A stretch of 64,000 nt of DNA from Euzebyales bacterium (lineage in GTDB: Bacteria > Actinomycetota > Nitriliruptoria > Euzebyales > JAHELV01). A model generated the notes under the pieces. That model ran no database searches, had not been told where the DNA came from, and saw only the letters and a program-made list of their open reading frames with translations. Shown piece by piece: positions 15,119 to 23,974 of this stretch. Position 1 is the first letter of the stretch. Each line of letters starts with the position of its first letter. A program made the translations under genes and the position numbers. The DNA is taken from positions 52,249-116,248 of the forward strand of contig DATHVN010000141.1 of the NCBI GenBank assembly GCA_035461305.1, written 5' to 3'.

Positions 15119-16790
15119 CACCGCCCCGAGCGGCGCGGTCGAGACCGGCAGGCCGTCGGGGGCGTCGCTGGTCTGGTCGTACCTGCGCTACGAGAACCGT
15201 GCGTTCTGGCGCTCGCCGATCGCGGCGTTCTTCACCATCATCTTCCCGCTGCTGTTCCTGGTGCTGCTCAGCAGCCTGGTCGGCAACGAGGAGATCCCCG
15301 ACTCCGGCGGCCTGCGCGTGGCGCAGTTCCTGACGCCGGCGATCGCCGCGTTCGCCGCGACCACCGCCTCGTTCACGTCGCTGGCCATCGGGGTGGTCAT
15401 CGAGCGTGACGACGGCCTGCTCAAGCGTGCCCGCGGCACGCCCCTGGCGCCGTGGATGTACATGGCCGCGCGCATCGGCTCGACGGTGTGGGTCGCGCTG
15501 GTCTCGGTCGCGCTGATGATCACCGCCGGCGTGGCCTTCTTCGGCGTCCAGCTCGTCGGTCGGACCGCACCGGCCGCCGTGCTGACGATCATGGTCGGCA
15601 TCGGCTGCTTCGCGGCGCTCGGGCTGGCGATCGTCTCGGTCGCGCCGTCGCAGGGCGCGACCCAGGCGCTGACCAACGCGATCATCCTGCCGCTGGCGTT
15701 CATCTCGGACATCTTCGCCATCGGCGAGCTGCCGACGTGGCTCGAACGCATCGGCTGGTTCTTCCCGCTCAAGCACTTCGTCAACGCGCTGGCCGACACG
15801 TTCGACCCCTTCTCAACCGGACCCCAGGTCTCGTGGGATCACCTGGCCGTGATGACGGCGTGGGGACTTGCCGGTGCGGTCGTCGCCCTGCGCTTCTTCC
15901 GGTGGGAGCCCGGGCCCGCGGGGCTGACGCGGTCCCGGCGTGGCACCCGCGGGACGGAGGAGCCACCCCCGGCACCTGACCCGGCCGGGGTGCTGCAACC
16001 GATCGAGCGAACCGAACGACCCGGCATCGCGAGCATGGTCGCGAGCCAGGCCACCTACGCGGTGCGGGCGTTCTGGCGCGATACGGCCTCGGCGTTCTTC
16101 ACGGTCGGCTTCCCCGTGATGCTCCTGCTGCTGCTGCCCGTCGTGTTCGGCGACGCCGAGCTGGCCAACCGTGGCGGCGTGCCGCTGACCCAGTTCCTCG
16201 CGCCCGTGCTGGCTGTGTTCGGCGCGGCGACCGCCGCCTACGCCGACTTCTCGGAGCGTGTCGCCCGCGCCCGGGACCAGGGTGTCCTCAAGCGGATCCA
16301 CGGTACGCCGCTGCCTGTGTGGGCGTTCATGGCGGGCCGCGTGACCTCGGCGGTCGTCGTCGCGTTCGTCAGCCTCACCCTGACGATGGCGGTCGGCATC
16401 ATCGTGCACGACGTCGAACTCGTGCCGGAAGCGCTGCCCGGCCTCATCACGTCGGTGGTCGTCGGCATCGCGTGCTTCGCGGCGCTCGGCCTGGCGCTGG
16501 CCACGATCGCGCCCAACGCCCGCGCGGTCCCGGCGATCGCCAACGCGACGCTACTGCCGCTGGCGTTCTTCTCCGACATCTTCCTCATCGGCGAGCTGCC
16601 CCCGTGGATGGACGCCGTCGGCTGGATCTTCCCGCTGAAGCACTTCGCCAACGCGGTCGCCGACGCGGTGAACCCCGCGGTGCCCGGCGCCGGCTTCTTC
16701 TGGGACCACCTGGCCGTGATGGCCGTGTGGGGCATCGCCGGCGCGTTCGTGGCGCTGCGGTTCTGGACGTGGGAGCCGCGCAACGCCTGA
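15108..16790 (+). CDS. Double-length ABC-2 permease (internal duplication)
   Basis: At 560 aa this is twice the normal length. Residues about 20-265 and 310-558 are homologous permease halves. Shared landmarks include LKRARGTPLAPW / LKRIHGTPLPVW, GIGCFAALGLAIV / GIACFAALGLALA, LPLAFISDIFAIGELPTW / LPLAFFSDIFLIGELPPW and the WDHLAVM stretch near each end. The halves are joined by a Pro/Arg-rich linker of about 45 residues. ABC-2 permeases normally work as dimers of separate chains; here a single chain would supply both. It overlaps its ATPase gene by 11 bp. Confidence 0.92.
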   Translation: MTVDTAPSGAVETGRPSGASLVWSYLRYENRAFWRSPIAAFFTIIFPLLFLVLLSSLVGNEEIPDSGGLRVAQFLTPAIAAFAATTASFTSLAIGVVIERDDGLLKRARGTPLAPWMYMAARIGSTVWVALVSVALMITAGVAFFGVQLVGRTAPAAVLTIMVGIGCFAALGLAIVSVAPSQGATQALTNAIILPLAFISDIFAIGELPTWLERIGWFFPLKHFVNALADTFDPFSTGPQVSWDHLAVMTAWGLAGAVVALRFFRWEPGPAGLTRSRRGTRGTEEPPPAPDPAGVLQPIERTERPGIASMVASQATYAVRAFWRDTASAFFTVGFPVMLLLLLPVVFGDAELANRGGVPLTQFLAPVLAVFGAATAAYADFSERVARARDQGVLKRIHGTPLPVWAFMAGRVTSAVVVAFVSLTLTMAVGIIVHDVELVPEALPGLITSVVVGIACFAALGLALATIAPNARAVPAIANATLLPLAFFSDIFLIGELPPWMDAVGWIFPLKHFANAVADAVNPAVPGAGFFWDHLAVMAVWGIAGAFVALRFWTWEPRNA

Positions 16791-16873
16791 CCTGGCGACG
16801 CCCGTCACTGCATGGCGCGATCGGCCCCTGCGCCCCGCATCCGCAGCCGCCGCGATGTGGGGCCGCCACGGCG

Positions 16874-17539
16874 CTACGCGGTCGGGCGCGTCCCCAGGAT
16901 GGACGTTGCCAGCGCACGGGTGCGCGGCGCCGCGTCGAGCCAGCCGCCGTCGAGCGCGGTTCGCAGGTCGTCGACCGTGTCGAGGTCCGGGCGGGCGTCC
17001 AGCACCGCGGTCCGCAGTCCCAGGCGCTCGGCCTGCGCGAGCGTGTCCGCGCCGGTGTGGGCCGTGCTCATCGGCACCGCGGAGAGCAGTGACGGCGCAC
17101 AGGTCCCCGTGCCCAGCAACGTGTAGCCGCCGTCACCCGCCGGTCCGAGCACGACGTCGTGGTCGTCGAGCCGTGCGAGGGCCGCCCGCAGCACGTCAGC
17201 GTCCACCGTCGGGCAGTCCGCACCGACCAACAGCACCCTTCCGGCAGCCGCCCCGTGCAGCGTGCGGTGGGCGTGGGCGAGCCGCTCGCCGAGCCCGTCT
17301 CCCACCTGGGCGAGCAGGCGCACGCCCGCTGGGCGAAGCGCGTCGAGCACGGCGCGGTCCCCTGCGTAGGACCACCACACGGTGGCGTCCGTGGCCCGCG
17401 CGGCGGTTGTGACATCGGCGAGCATCGCCGCCGCGAGGTCGGCGGCCAGATCGGCCGACAGGCCCGGCTGCATCCGCGTCTTGACGGGGCCGGGAACCGG
17501 CGCCTTCGCGACGACGGCGATCGCGGTGCCCACCGTCAC
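16874..17539 (-). CDS. DUF2064 / TIGR04282-like nucleotidyl- or glycosyl-transferase fold protein
   Basis: The 221-aa protein starts GTG at 17539, in a GTGA overlap with the preceding membrane-protein gene. The N-terminus VGTAIAVVAKAPVPGPVKTRM matches the GT-A-like NTP-binding loop of the family. LLVGADCPTVDADVL carries the central aspartates, and VVLGPAGDGGYTLLGTG is a family hallmark. Members are annotated as glycosyltransferases or as CofC-like guanylyltransferases, and the substrate is unknown. A surface-glycan role would suit coupling to the YfhO-like gene. Confidence 0.82.
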   Translation of the reverse strand: MTVGTAIAVVAKAPVPGPVKTRMQPGLSADLAADLAAAMLADVTTAARATDATVWWSYAGDRAVLDALRPAGVRLLAQVGDGLGERLAHAHRTLHGAAAGRVLLVGADCPTVDADVLRAALARLDDHDVVLGPAGDGGYTLLGTGTCAPSLLSAVPMSTAHTGADTLAQAERLGLRTAVLDARPDLDTVDDLRTALDGGWLDAAPRTRALATSILGTRPTA

Positions 17540-19875
17540 GGTGTCGCCCGGTCCCGGCGCCGGAGCCACCACGCCGCGGCCGCCAGGGCGAGGGCGGTCA
17601 CCCCGGTCATGGCCAGCCCGGCGTGCAGCACGCCCGCGTCCATCGCCAGCTCGACGGTGTGGCGCCCCGCCGGAACCACCACCCCGCGCAGCACGTCGTC
17701 GACGACGATGACATCGGCCGGTCGCCCGTCGACCGTGGCGCGCCACGCCGGATGGAAGACCTCGGACACGACCAGCAGCCCGGTGCCGGTGCCCGTGACC
17801 TCGACCTCGAGGTGGTCGGTGCCGCGGCCCATCACCGTCGCGGCGCCGCGGGCGTCGCGGTCCAGGTCCGGCGGTCCGGTCGTCAGCAGCGCGGTCGTCC
17901 GCGGGTCCACGTCGCCGTCGACGAGCATCTCGAGCGCCGCGCCGGGCGCCACGCGGCGGGCGTCGTGCACGACCCATGCCCGCGGGATGGCGTCGGGGTT
18001 CACGAGCACCCGCACCTGCCGGTCCAGGTACACCACGGGCCACGAGGCGATGCGCCGCCCGACCAGGTCAGGATCGCGGTGGTCGATGCTGCAGTTGAGC
18101 ACCACCCAGCGCCCGTTGAGGAGGTCGAACACGCCGCGGTCGAACGCGCGGGGGAACAGGTTGGCGACGTGGTAGTCCTGCCTGCGCCCGTTGCCCGCGG
18201 TGATCAGGTCGTCGTAGCGGGCCAGGTGGACGGGGTTGTAGCCCTGCACGTGCTCGATCCCGAGCAGCATGCTCTCGTTGTGCGCCTCGAGCCACTGCAC
18301 GCTCGGGTAGTGCCAGAAGAAGAAGTACGAGGCCGAGACGACCGACCCGTCGGGACGCCGAACGGGCGTGAACGCGGCGTACCTGCCGAGCTCCCCACGG
18401 TCCCGCTGCCGCTGCAGGAACGCACCCGCCCCCGACGGCTCGTAGAAGGAGGCGGGATCGATCCGGCGCAGCAGGTCGGGGTTGCGCGGCGCATCGAGCG
18501 CGCGTCGGATCTCGACGGTGTTGGCCCAGGCCAGCTCACCCGCCAGGAGGACCAGGGCCAGGGTCGCGACCACACGCGTGGCGCCGCGGTGGGGCCGCAG
18601 GCGCGTCACGGCGATGCCCACGAGGAGCGCGACGCCCGGATAGGCGATCAGCAGCGCGCGCTGCGGCGCGTGCGTGAGCATGCGGTCGAAGCCGGGCACC
18701 ACCAGCAGCGGCGCGTTCAGTGGCGTGCGCACCGGCAGCGCGAGGACGAGGGCACCGGCGACGACCGCGCCCAGCAGCCACGCCAGGCGATCGCGGCGGG
18801 CGACCCCGAGCGCAACCACGGCCACCGTCAGCGGGACGGCACCGACGTGCCAGATCCCCGGCTCGACCAGCGCGGTCCAGTCCGCGGGCCACCAGCCACC
18901 GTGCCAGTCGCTCAGGCTCTGCCCCGGGTAGCCGCCGGCGAGGTTGGTGGAGGGGTTGATCTGCAACCGCGGCCAGACGACCGCCGCGGACAGGCCCGCG
19001 CCGACGACCGCGAGCGCCGCCGCGTTGACGCCGAGGGTGCGCAGGCGGGACCGCCACGACCCGCCGGCCGACAGCGCCCGCCCGACCAGCCAGACTCCCG
19101 CCAGGACCAGGACGTACACCGTCCCCTGGCCCAGCCAGCCGCCGGTCACCTGGGTCAGTGCGATCCCGGCGAGCGCCCATGCGCCGACGCGGCGCACCCC
19201 GGCGGTGACCAGCCCCCGCTCGATGCCCAGCAGCAGCCACGGGATCCACGCCTCGACCGACACGAACGCAACGCAGCAGACATTGCGCTGGAACATGAAG
19301 CCGTTGAACGTCGCCGTCACCGCGGCGGCCAGCGCTCCGGCGACCGACAGCCGCAGCGCACGCGCCAGCACGTAGGTGCCGGTCGCGACGAGCAGCAGCT
19401 GGACGATCAGGAACGTGTGCACCGCGCGGCCGAGCTCGAACAGGGTGAACGACACCATGGCGGGCAGGTAGCCCCACCCGGACAGCGGGTCGCCGGCGGA
19501 CGGCATGCCGCTGAGCACCGTCGGGTTCCACCGCGGGACGTGGAGGGCCGCGAGCTGCTCCCCCAGCCAGCCGAACCACGGGATGAACTGCGTCGCAACG
19601 TCCATGCCGACGAGCACGCCGCGACGGTGCACGACGACGTGGACGGCGATCACGACCACGGTCAGGCCGGTGAGTGCGACCCGGTCACGGCGGTCGTCGA
19701 GCACACGCGCCGGTGCCGCGCGGTGCGACGTGGCGTCACGCGGGCCCGACGCGGCGCCGCGCAGGTCCGAGGGCGCGGTGAGGCTCACGATCCGGACCGG
19801 GGCCACGCGTGCATGGCGGGGAGCGTAGTCGCCCACGTCCGCAGGCCCGCCGGCCGTTCGGGCCACGACCGTCAT
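17536..19875 (-). CDS. YfhO-like polytopic membrane protein
   Basis: The 779-aa protein has about 11-13 transmembrane helices in its first 500 residues, an extracytoplasmic domain, and a last helix ending WLRRRDRATP. The early motif GVLVGMDVATQFIPWF...RWNPTVLSGMPSAGDPLSGWGYLPA matches the catalytic-loop-like region of YfhO/GT-C proteins. In YfhO itself such proteins help glycosylate lipoteichoic acid. A role in modifying a cell-envelope polymer is therefore likely but not proven. The ATG at 19875 precedes a basic N-terminal tail of about 60 residues; later starts are possible. Confidence 0.8.
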   Translation of the reverse strand: MTVVARTAGGPADVGDYAPRHARVAPVRIVSLTAPSDLRGAASGPRDATSHRAAPARVLDDRRDRVALTGLTVVVIAVHVVVHRRGVLVGMDVATQFIPWFGWLGEQLAALHVPRWNPTVLSGMPSAGDPLSGWGYLPAMVSFTLFELGRAVHTFLIVQLLLVATGTYVLARALRLSVAGALAAAVTATFNGFMFQRNVCCVAFVSVEAWIPWLLLGIERGLVTAGVRRVGAWALAGIALTQVTGGWLGQGTVYVLVLAGVWLVGRALSAGGSWRSRLRTLGVNAAALAVVGAGLSAAVVWPRLQINPSTNLAGGYPGQSLSDWHGGWWPADWTALVEPGIWHVGAVPLTVAVVALGVARRDRLAWLLGAVVAGALVLALPVRTPLNAPLLVVPGFDRMLTHAPQRALLIAYPGVALLVGIAVTRLRPHRGATRVVATLALVLLAGELAWANTVEIRRALDAPRNPDLLRRIDPASFYEPSGAGAFLQRQRDRGELGRYAAFTPVRRPDGSVVSASYFFFWHYPSVQWLEAHNESMLLGIEHVQGYNPVHLARYDDLITAGNGRRQDYHVANLFPRAFDRGVFDLLNGRWVVLNCSIDHRDPDLVGRRIASWPVVYLDRQVRVLVNPDAIPRAWVVHDARRVAPGAALEMLVDGDVDPRTTALLTTGPPDLDRDARGAATVMGRGTDHLEVEVTGTGTGLLVVSEVFHPAWRATVDGRPADVIVVDDVLRGVVVPAGRHTVELAMDAGVLHAGLAMTGVTALALAAAAWWLRRRDRATP

Positions 19876-19979
19876 TCTTTCGACTCTCGCCAGAAGTGCG
19901 ACGCAGGCCCGAATGCGCCTTCCGCCGCGTGCGGAGGCGCGGTACCGTGGGGGGAGCGGAACGGCCCGAAGGAGGCTCC

Positions 19980-20123
19980 ATGGACCTCGGACGACCTGTC
20001 GCACGCCACGACATCCGGCGGCCGCACGAGATGAGCGAGCTCGAGGAGATCCTCGTCGAGAGCGCGGCCGACGAGCAGCCCGCCGACGAGCAGCCCGTGG
20101 GGTCGGAGACGTCGGAGCACTGA
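19980..20123 (+). CDS. 47-aa acidic hypothetical protein
   Basis: The ATG at 19980 directly follows a strong AAGGAGGCTCC ribosome-binding site. The product has a short basic N-terminus (RPVARHDIRRPHEM) and a strongly acidic C-terminus with an ADEQP-ADEQP repeat (SAADEQPADEQPVGSE). There is no transmembrane segment and there are no cysteines. It ends 16 bp before the next gene and likely shares its mRNA. The composition is like a leader, adaptor or intrinsically disordered partner protein. I do not recognise the family. Confidence 0.65.
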   Translation: MDLGRPVARHDIRRPHEMSELEEILVESAADEQPADEQPVGSETSEH

Positions 20124-20139
20124 GCACGGCACCGGCATC

Positions 20140-20877
20140 GTGGAGACGCTGTTCAGTCTGACTGTGCTGGCACTGCCGCTGCTCGCTAGAGGCCTCGCCG
20201 AGGCGGTGCAGCGACGCTCGCGGAGGTCGCTGTGGTCGGGGTTCGAGCCGCAACCGGCGCCCGATCCGTTCCGTGGGTACAAGATCGCCCAGCTGATCGT
20301 CGGGCCCGACGACGATGCCTGGCTCGCCGGCGTCACGAGCCTCCGGTACGGCGTGGACGAGCTGGCGCGATGTCGCCGCCGCGGCTGCAGCCCGCCAGGC
20401 CTGGACTGCCGCTGCGGGTTCTACGCGTTCCGCGACCGCGACCGCGCCGTCGCACTGCTCGGTCAGCTCAGCGCCCGCCACCCCGCACGCAGCTACGTGC
20501 TGCTCACGGCGGACCTCGACGGTGAGGTCCTCGAGTACGAGCTGGGGTTCCGCGCCCAGCGTCAGCGCGTGCTGCGCATCGAGATCCCCAACGCCTGCTC
20601 GCGGTGCCTGCGTGACGGCTACCTGCGCCCAGCGACCACGTTCCTGGCGCACCCCCACTTCCGCGGCGAGCAGCTGCTGTACGAGCGCACCCTGTCGGCA
20701 CGGATCGCCCTGCCGCTCGGGAGCGCGCCGATCCGGCCGGTGTGCCGGGACCACGTCCCCGACGGAGCCGCGCGGCGGTTCACGCTGCTCGGCCTGCGCG
20801 GGCTGACGGGCACCGAGGTCGCGCTGCTGCCCGACGCGGACCTGCCCGCGACCGGTGGCGCGGCGGAGGCGGCCTGA
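20140..20877 (+). CDS. Hypothetical cysteine-rich protein
   Basis: The 245-aa protein starts at a GTG. Residues 4-22 are hydrophobic (LFSLTVLALPLLARGLAEAV) and may be a membrane anchor or a buried helix. A first cysteine cluster near residues 78-90 reads CRRRGCSPPGLDCRCGFYAF. Later cysteines are in ACSRCLRDGYL and CRDHVP, so up to two zinc sites are possible. I know of no characterised homologue. The CxCGFYAF element recalls short motifs in uncharacterised actinobacterial proteins. It appears to form an operon with the 47-aa gene. Confidence 0.7.
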   Translation: METLFSLTVLALPLLARGLAEAVQRRSRRSLWSGFEPQPAPDPFRGYKIAQLIVGPDDDAWLAGVTSLRYGVDELARCRRRGCSPPGLDCRCGFYAFRDRDRAVALLGQLSARHPARSYVLLTADLDGEVLEYELGFRAQRQRVLRIEIPNACSRCLRDGYLRPATTFLAHPHFRGEQLLYERTLSARIALPLGSAPIRPVCRDHVPDGAARRFTLLGLRGLTGTEVALLPDADLPATGGAAEAA

Positions 20878-21065
20878 GCGGCTGCGGAAGCGCGCGGTTG
20901 ACGAGAAGTTGACAGCGCTGAGGACCTGTGCGCTCTGCGCACCACGGTGCAGAACCTGCATTTCGGCCAGGCGCCGGGGTTACGCATGGTCACATCGGTG
21001 AGGCTACGATGCGCGCCGTACGAGCCGGCACAGGCCCTGCGGCAGGGCATTGACGAGCTGAACAG

Positions 21066-22950
21066 GTGCAGCAGACATCGGGGGGACGCGGCTTCGGGCG
21101 GCGTTGGCTCATCCCCGGAGTGGTCGCGGTGGTGGCTGCGGTCGGCGGCGTCCTGGTCGGCCTGGCGCTCGTCGGCTTCGACGTCGTGCCCGGCGGCGCC
21201 GAGGACGTGTCGTCCCCACTGCCGTAAGAGGGCGACACCGGGCCCCCCAGTGATTGCCGGTCAGAGGACCGGATGACGCTGATCGTGGCGGCCGGGCCGG
21301 AGATCGCGCCGGCGCTGCGACAGATCGCCGAGGACGCAGGTACCGTCACCGCCCTGCGGTGCGTCGTGATCGAGGTCACCGCTGTACCGCCGCCGACCGT
21401 CCGCGCCGCCCTGGCACAGGGGTGGGACGAGGAGGAGCGCGGACCGGCGCCACACGTCTGGGTTCCGACCACGTCGACGGAGGTCAGCCTCGCCGCCGCC
21501 GGTGGTGCCGGCGACCTCGTCGACACCGAGTCACCCTCGATCGCGACATCACCCTCTGTGATCGCCATGCCACAACCGATGGCGGACGTGCTCGGCTGGC
21601 CCGACGCGCCGATGTCGTGGGAGAGCATCGCCGACCTGGCCGCCGACGACGACGCCTGGGCCGAGCGCGACCGTCGCCAGTGGGGTGCGTTCCGGATCAG
21701 CCTCGTCGAGGACGTCGCGGCCGAACCCACGATCGGCGCGGTCGGTGCGCTGACGGATGCCGTCGGCGCCCTGCCGACGAACGCGGCGACCCGGTCGGAG
21801 GACGAGCAGTTCCATGTCAAGGCGCAGCTGCTGCTGCTGGAGCGCAAGGTCGAGTACCTGGGCGGGACGACGGGCCAGCAGCTCGACGAGATCCCTGCGA
21901 CCGACCAGCGTGACGAGCTTCTGCAGACCGTGTCGGCGCTGCTGTTGACCGAGCAGATGGTCTGGATGTACAACGGCGGCGACGCGACGCTGGGCCGGAC
22001 ACACCCCTCGCGGCCTGGTACCCGCCCGACGGCGCGCCGGACGCCGACTACCCGTACGTCCGGCTCGACGCCCCGTGGACAGACGACGCCACGGCCGACG
22101 CGGCGGCGGAGTTGCTGCGCGCGATCGAGTCCTCCGACGGCATCGGGACGCTCCAGGCCGGCGGGTTCCGCGACAGCACCCGTGAGACCACGCCTGAGCT
22201 GATCGACGCCGAGGGCCTCCGGCCGGACCTGGCGACCGACGCACCCGAGCCGGTCGTGCCCGACATCGTCGTCGGCCCGTTGATGCAGGCGTGGCAGGAC
22301 CTGAGCCAGACGGGCAACCTGCTGGCGGTCGTCGACGTCTCGGGCTCGATGAAGACCGAGGTGCCGGGCACCGGTGCCAGCCGCCTCGACCTGTCCAAGC
22401 AGGGGCTCGAGGCAGGCATCGCGCTCACGGACCCGGCGAGCTCCGGTGGACTGTGGGAGTTCTCCACCGAGCTCGACGGCAGCACCGACCACCGTGTCCT
22501 CGTGCCGCTCGGTCCGCTCAACGAGGAGGTCCGCGAAGGCGTTACCCGGCAGGAGGCCGAGATCGCCACCGTCCGGGAGCTGCAGGCGCGGGCTGACACC
22601 GGCCTGCACGACACGATCCTGGCCGGCTACGAGCACATGCTGGACAACTTCGAGCCGGGCAAGCTCAACGCGGTCATCTTCTTCACCGACGGCAAGAACG
22701 ACGACGCCGATGGCGTCAGCCTCGGGCAGCTGCGCCGCCGGCTGCGGGACCTCGTCGACCCGCAGCGTCCGGTGCTGTTCATCGGCGTTGCCTACGGGGC
22801 AGAGGCGGACTTCGAGGTCCTGAACCGCGTGACGAACATCACCGGCGGCAAGCTGTACAAGCTCGACCAACCGGAGGACATCCGTGACGTCTTCATCGAC
22901 GTGCAGACGGCGGCGTCGCGCAGTGACGAGGTGTGGCTCAGACCCTACAG
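21066..22950 (+). pseudogene. Broken substrate-binding/VWA-domain protein gene
   Basis: Three pieces rebuild one protein. GTG at 21066 encodes a basic tail and one transmembrane helix (LIPGVVAVVAAVGGVLVGLALVG), then hits an in-frame TAA at 21225. The same frame resumes through SDCRSEDRMTLIVAAGPEIAPALRQIA, the start of an SBP_bac_11-like solute-binding domain. At about 22000 an extra AC in ACACAC shifts the frame. The second frame continues LAAWYPPDG and includes the VWA MIDAS VVDVSGSMK near 22331 and FFTDGKNDD near 22680. The second frame then has no stop and runs antisense through the exonuclease gene. Intact relatives are membrane-anchored; this copy is probably non-functional unless the lesions are sequencing errors. 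Confidence 0.75.
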
Positions 22951-23541
22951 CCGACCGAGCCGGAGGAGGTCGTCCACCGGGCAGTGCGGTCGGTCGCGCT
23001 GCACGCGCGACGCGAGCACCAGCAGGAGCATCGCCGTCGTCAGGGCATCGCCGAACGCGTGGTGGGCGCGCATCGGCGTGACGCCGAAACGCCGGGCCGT
23101 CGCGGTCAGCGACCGGCCGCGCGGGATGCGACCGTCACGCTGGTCCAGCCGGCGCACCAGCGCCATCGTGTCGATGAGCCCGGCGTGGTCCACGTCGAGC
23201 CGCCCGAGCAGGGCGCGCTCGATCCATGCGCCGTGGGCGACGACGACGCGTCCGCCGACGGCGTCGCGCAGCTGCGAGGCAACCTGGTCGAGGGGCGCGC
23301 CTTCCAGCAGCTGGTGCGGCAGCAGGCCGTGGACCGGCAGGGAGGCACGCGGCAGGCGGCCGTCATGCGCCACGAGCCGGTACCCGGCGTCAGCGAGGCG
23401 CACCCTCCCGCCGTGGATGGCCACCCATCCGACCGACAGGGGCTCCGCCTCCCGCGGCGCTGCGGTGGTGGTCTCGAAGTCGACCGCCACGAGCTCCGCG
23501 TCCCGCCAGTCACGTTCGTCGCTGCGGCGGAAGAACCACAC
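22945..23541 (-). CDS. DnaQ-like 3'-5' exonuclease
   Basis: The 198-aa DEDDh-type nuclease has Exo I VAVDFETTT near residues 18-26. Exo II is in VVVAHGAWIERALL, and Exo III is RAHHAFGDALTTAMLL with His and Asp. AEPLSVGWVAIHGGRVRLADAGYRLV matches the typical strand region of epsilon-like exonucleases. It may be a DNA polymerase III epsilon homologue or a stand-alone repair or RNA-processing nuclease. It is convergent with, and overlapped by, the broken VWA gene, and sits 14 bp from the cupin gene stop upstream. Confidence 0.87.
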   Translation of the reverse strand: MWFFRRSDERDWRDAELVAVDFETTTAAPREAEPLSVGWVAIHGGRVRLADAGYRLVAHDGRLPRASLPVHGLLPHQLLEGAPLDQVASQLRDAVGGRVVVAHGAWIERALLGRLDVDHAGLIDTMALVRRLDQRDGRIPRGRSLTATARRFGVTPMRAHHAFGDALTTAMLLLVLASRVQRDRPHCPVDDLLRLGRL

Positions 23542-23555
23542 CGCGCGGGCCGACC

Positions 23556-23948
23556 CTAGAGCACACGCAGGTTGACGACGATCGCCTCCTGCGTGGTCCG
23601 GGCGATGACAACCACGGCCTCGGTATCGGACGAGGGGTTCTCCTCGATGTGTGGCAGGTTCGGCGGCACGTAGACGTAGTCGCCCGGTGCCGTCTCGAGC
23701 CGGACGAGCTCGCCGTGCTCGTCGCGGAACGAGAACGCGGGCGTGCCCGCGACCACGTAGATGCCCGTCTCAGAGCGACCATGGTGATGCGGCTGGCTGG
23801 CGGTCGCGGGCGCGACGCGCGTCTCGCCCATCCACAGCGTGGACGAGCCGACCAGCTCGCCCGACAGAGCCGCGCGCCGCGTCATGCCGGTCGACTGGCT
23901 GGTGTCGTCGGACAGGTCGCCTCGCCGGATCAGTCGCAGTCCACCCAT
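23556..23948 (-). CDS. Cupin-domain protein
   Basis: The 130-aa protein has a single cupin barrel. Motif 1 is SQPHHHGRSETGIYVVAG with the His-His-His...Glu metal ligands, and motif 2 is APGDYVYVPPNLPHIEENP with the final His. The ATG at 23948 follows AGGAG and gives the best start. Cupins of this size bind a metal and act as dioxygenases, isomerases or sensor modules; the substrate is unknown. It is transcribed just downstream of the DUF294 gene (27-bp gap). Confidence 0.85.
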   Translation of the reverse strand: MGGLRLIRRGDLSDDTSQSTGMTRRAALSGELVGSSTLWMGETRVAPATASQPHHHGRSETGIYVVAGTPAFSFRDEHGELVRLETAPGDYVYVPPNLPHIEENPSSDTEAVVVIARTTQEAIVVNLRVL

Positions 23949-23974
23949 CGTGGTCTCCTGTCTGGATCGCGCCG

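Noticed and set aside
17623..20034. An 803-codon plus-strand open frame opposite the YfhO-like gene
   Set aside because: Composition is dominated by Arg, Gln, His and Pro, typical of an antisense shadow; the minus strand encodes a clear membrane protein.
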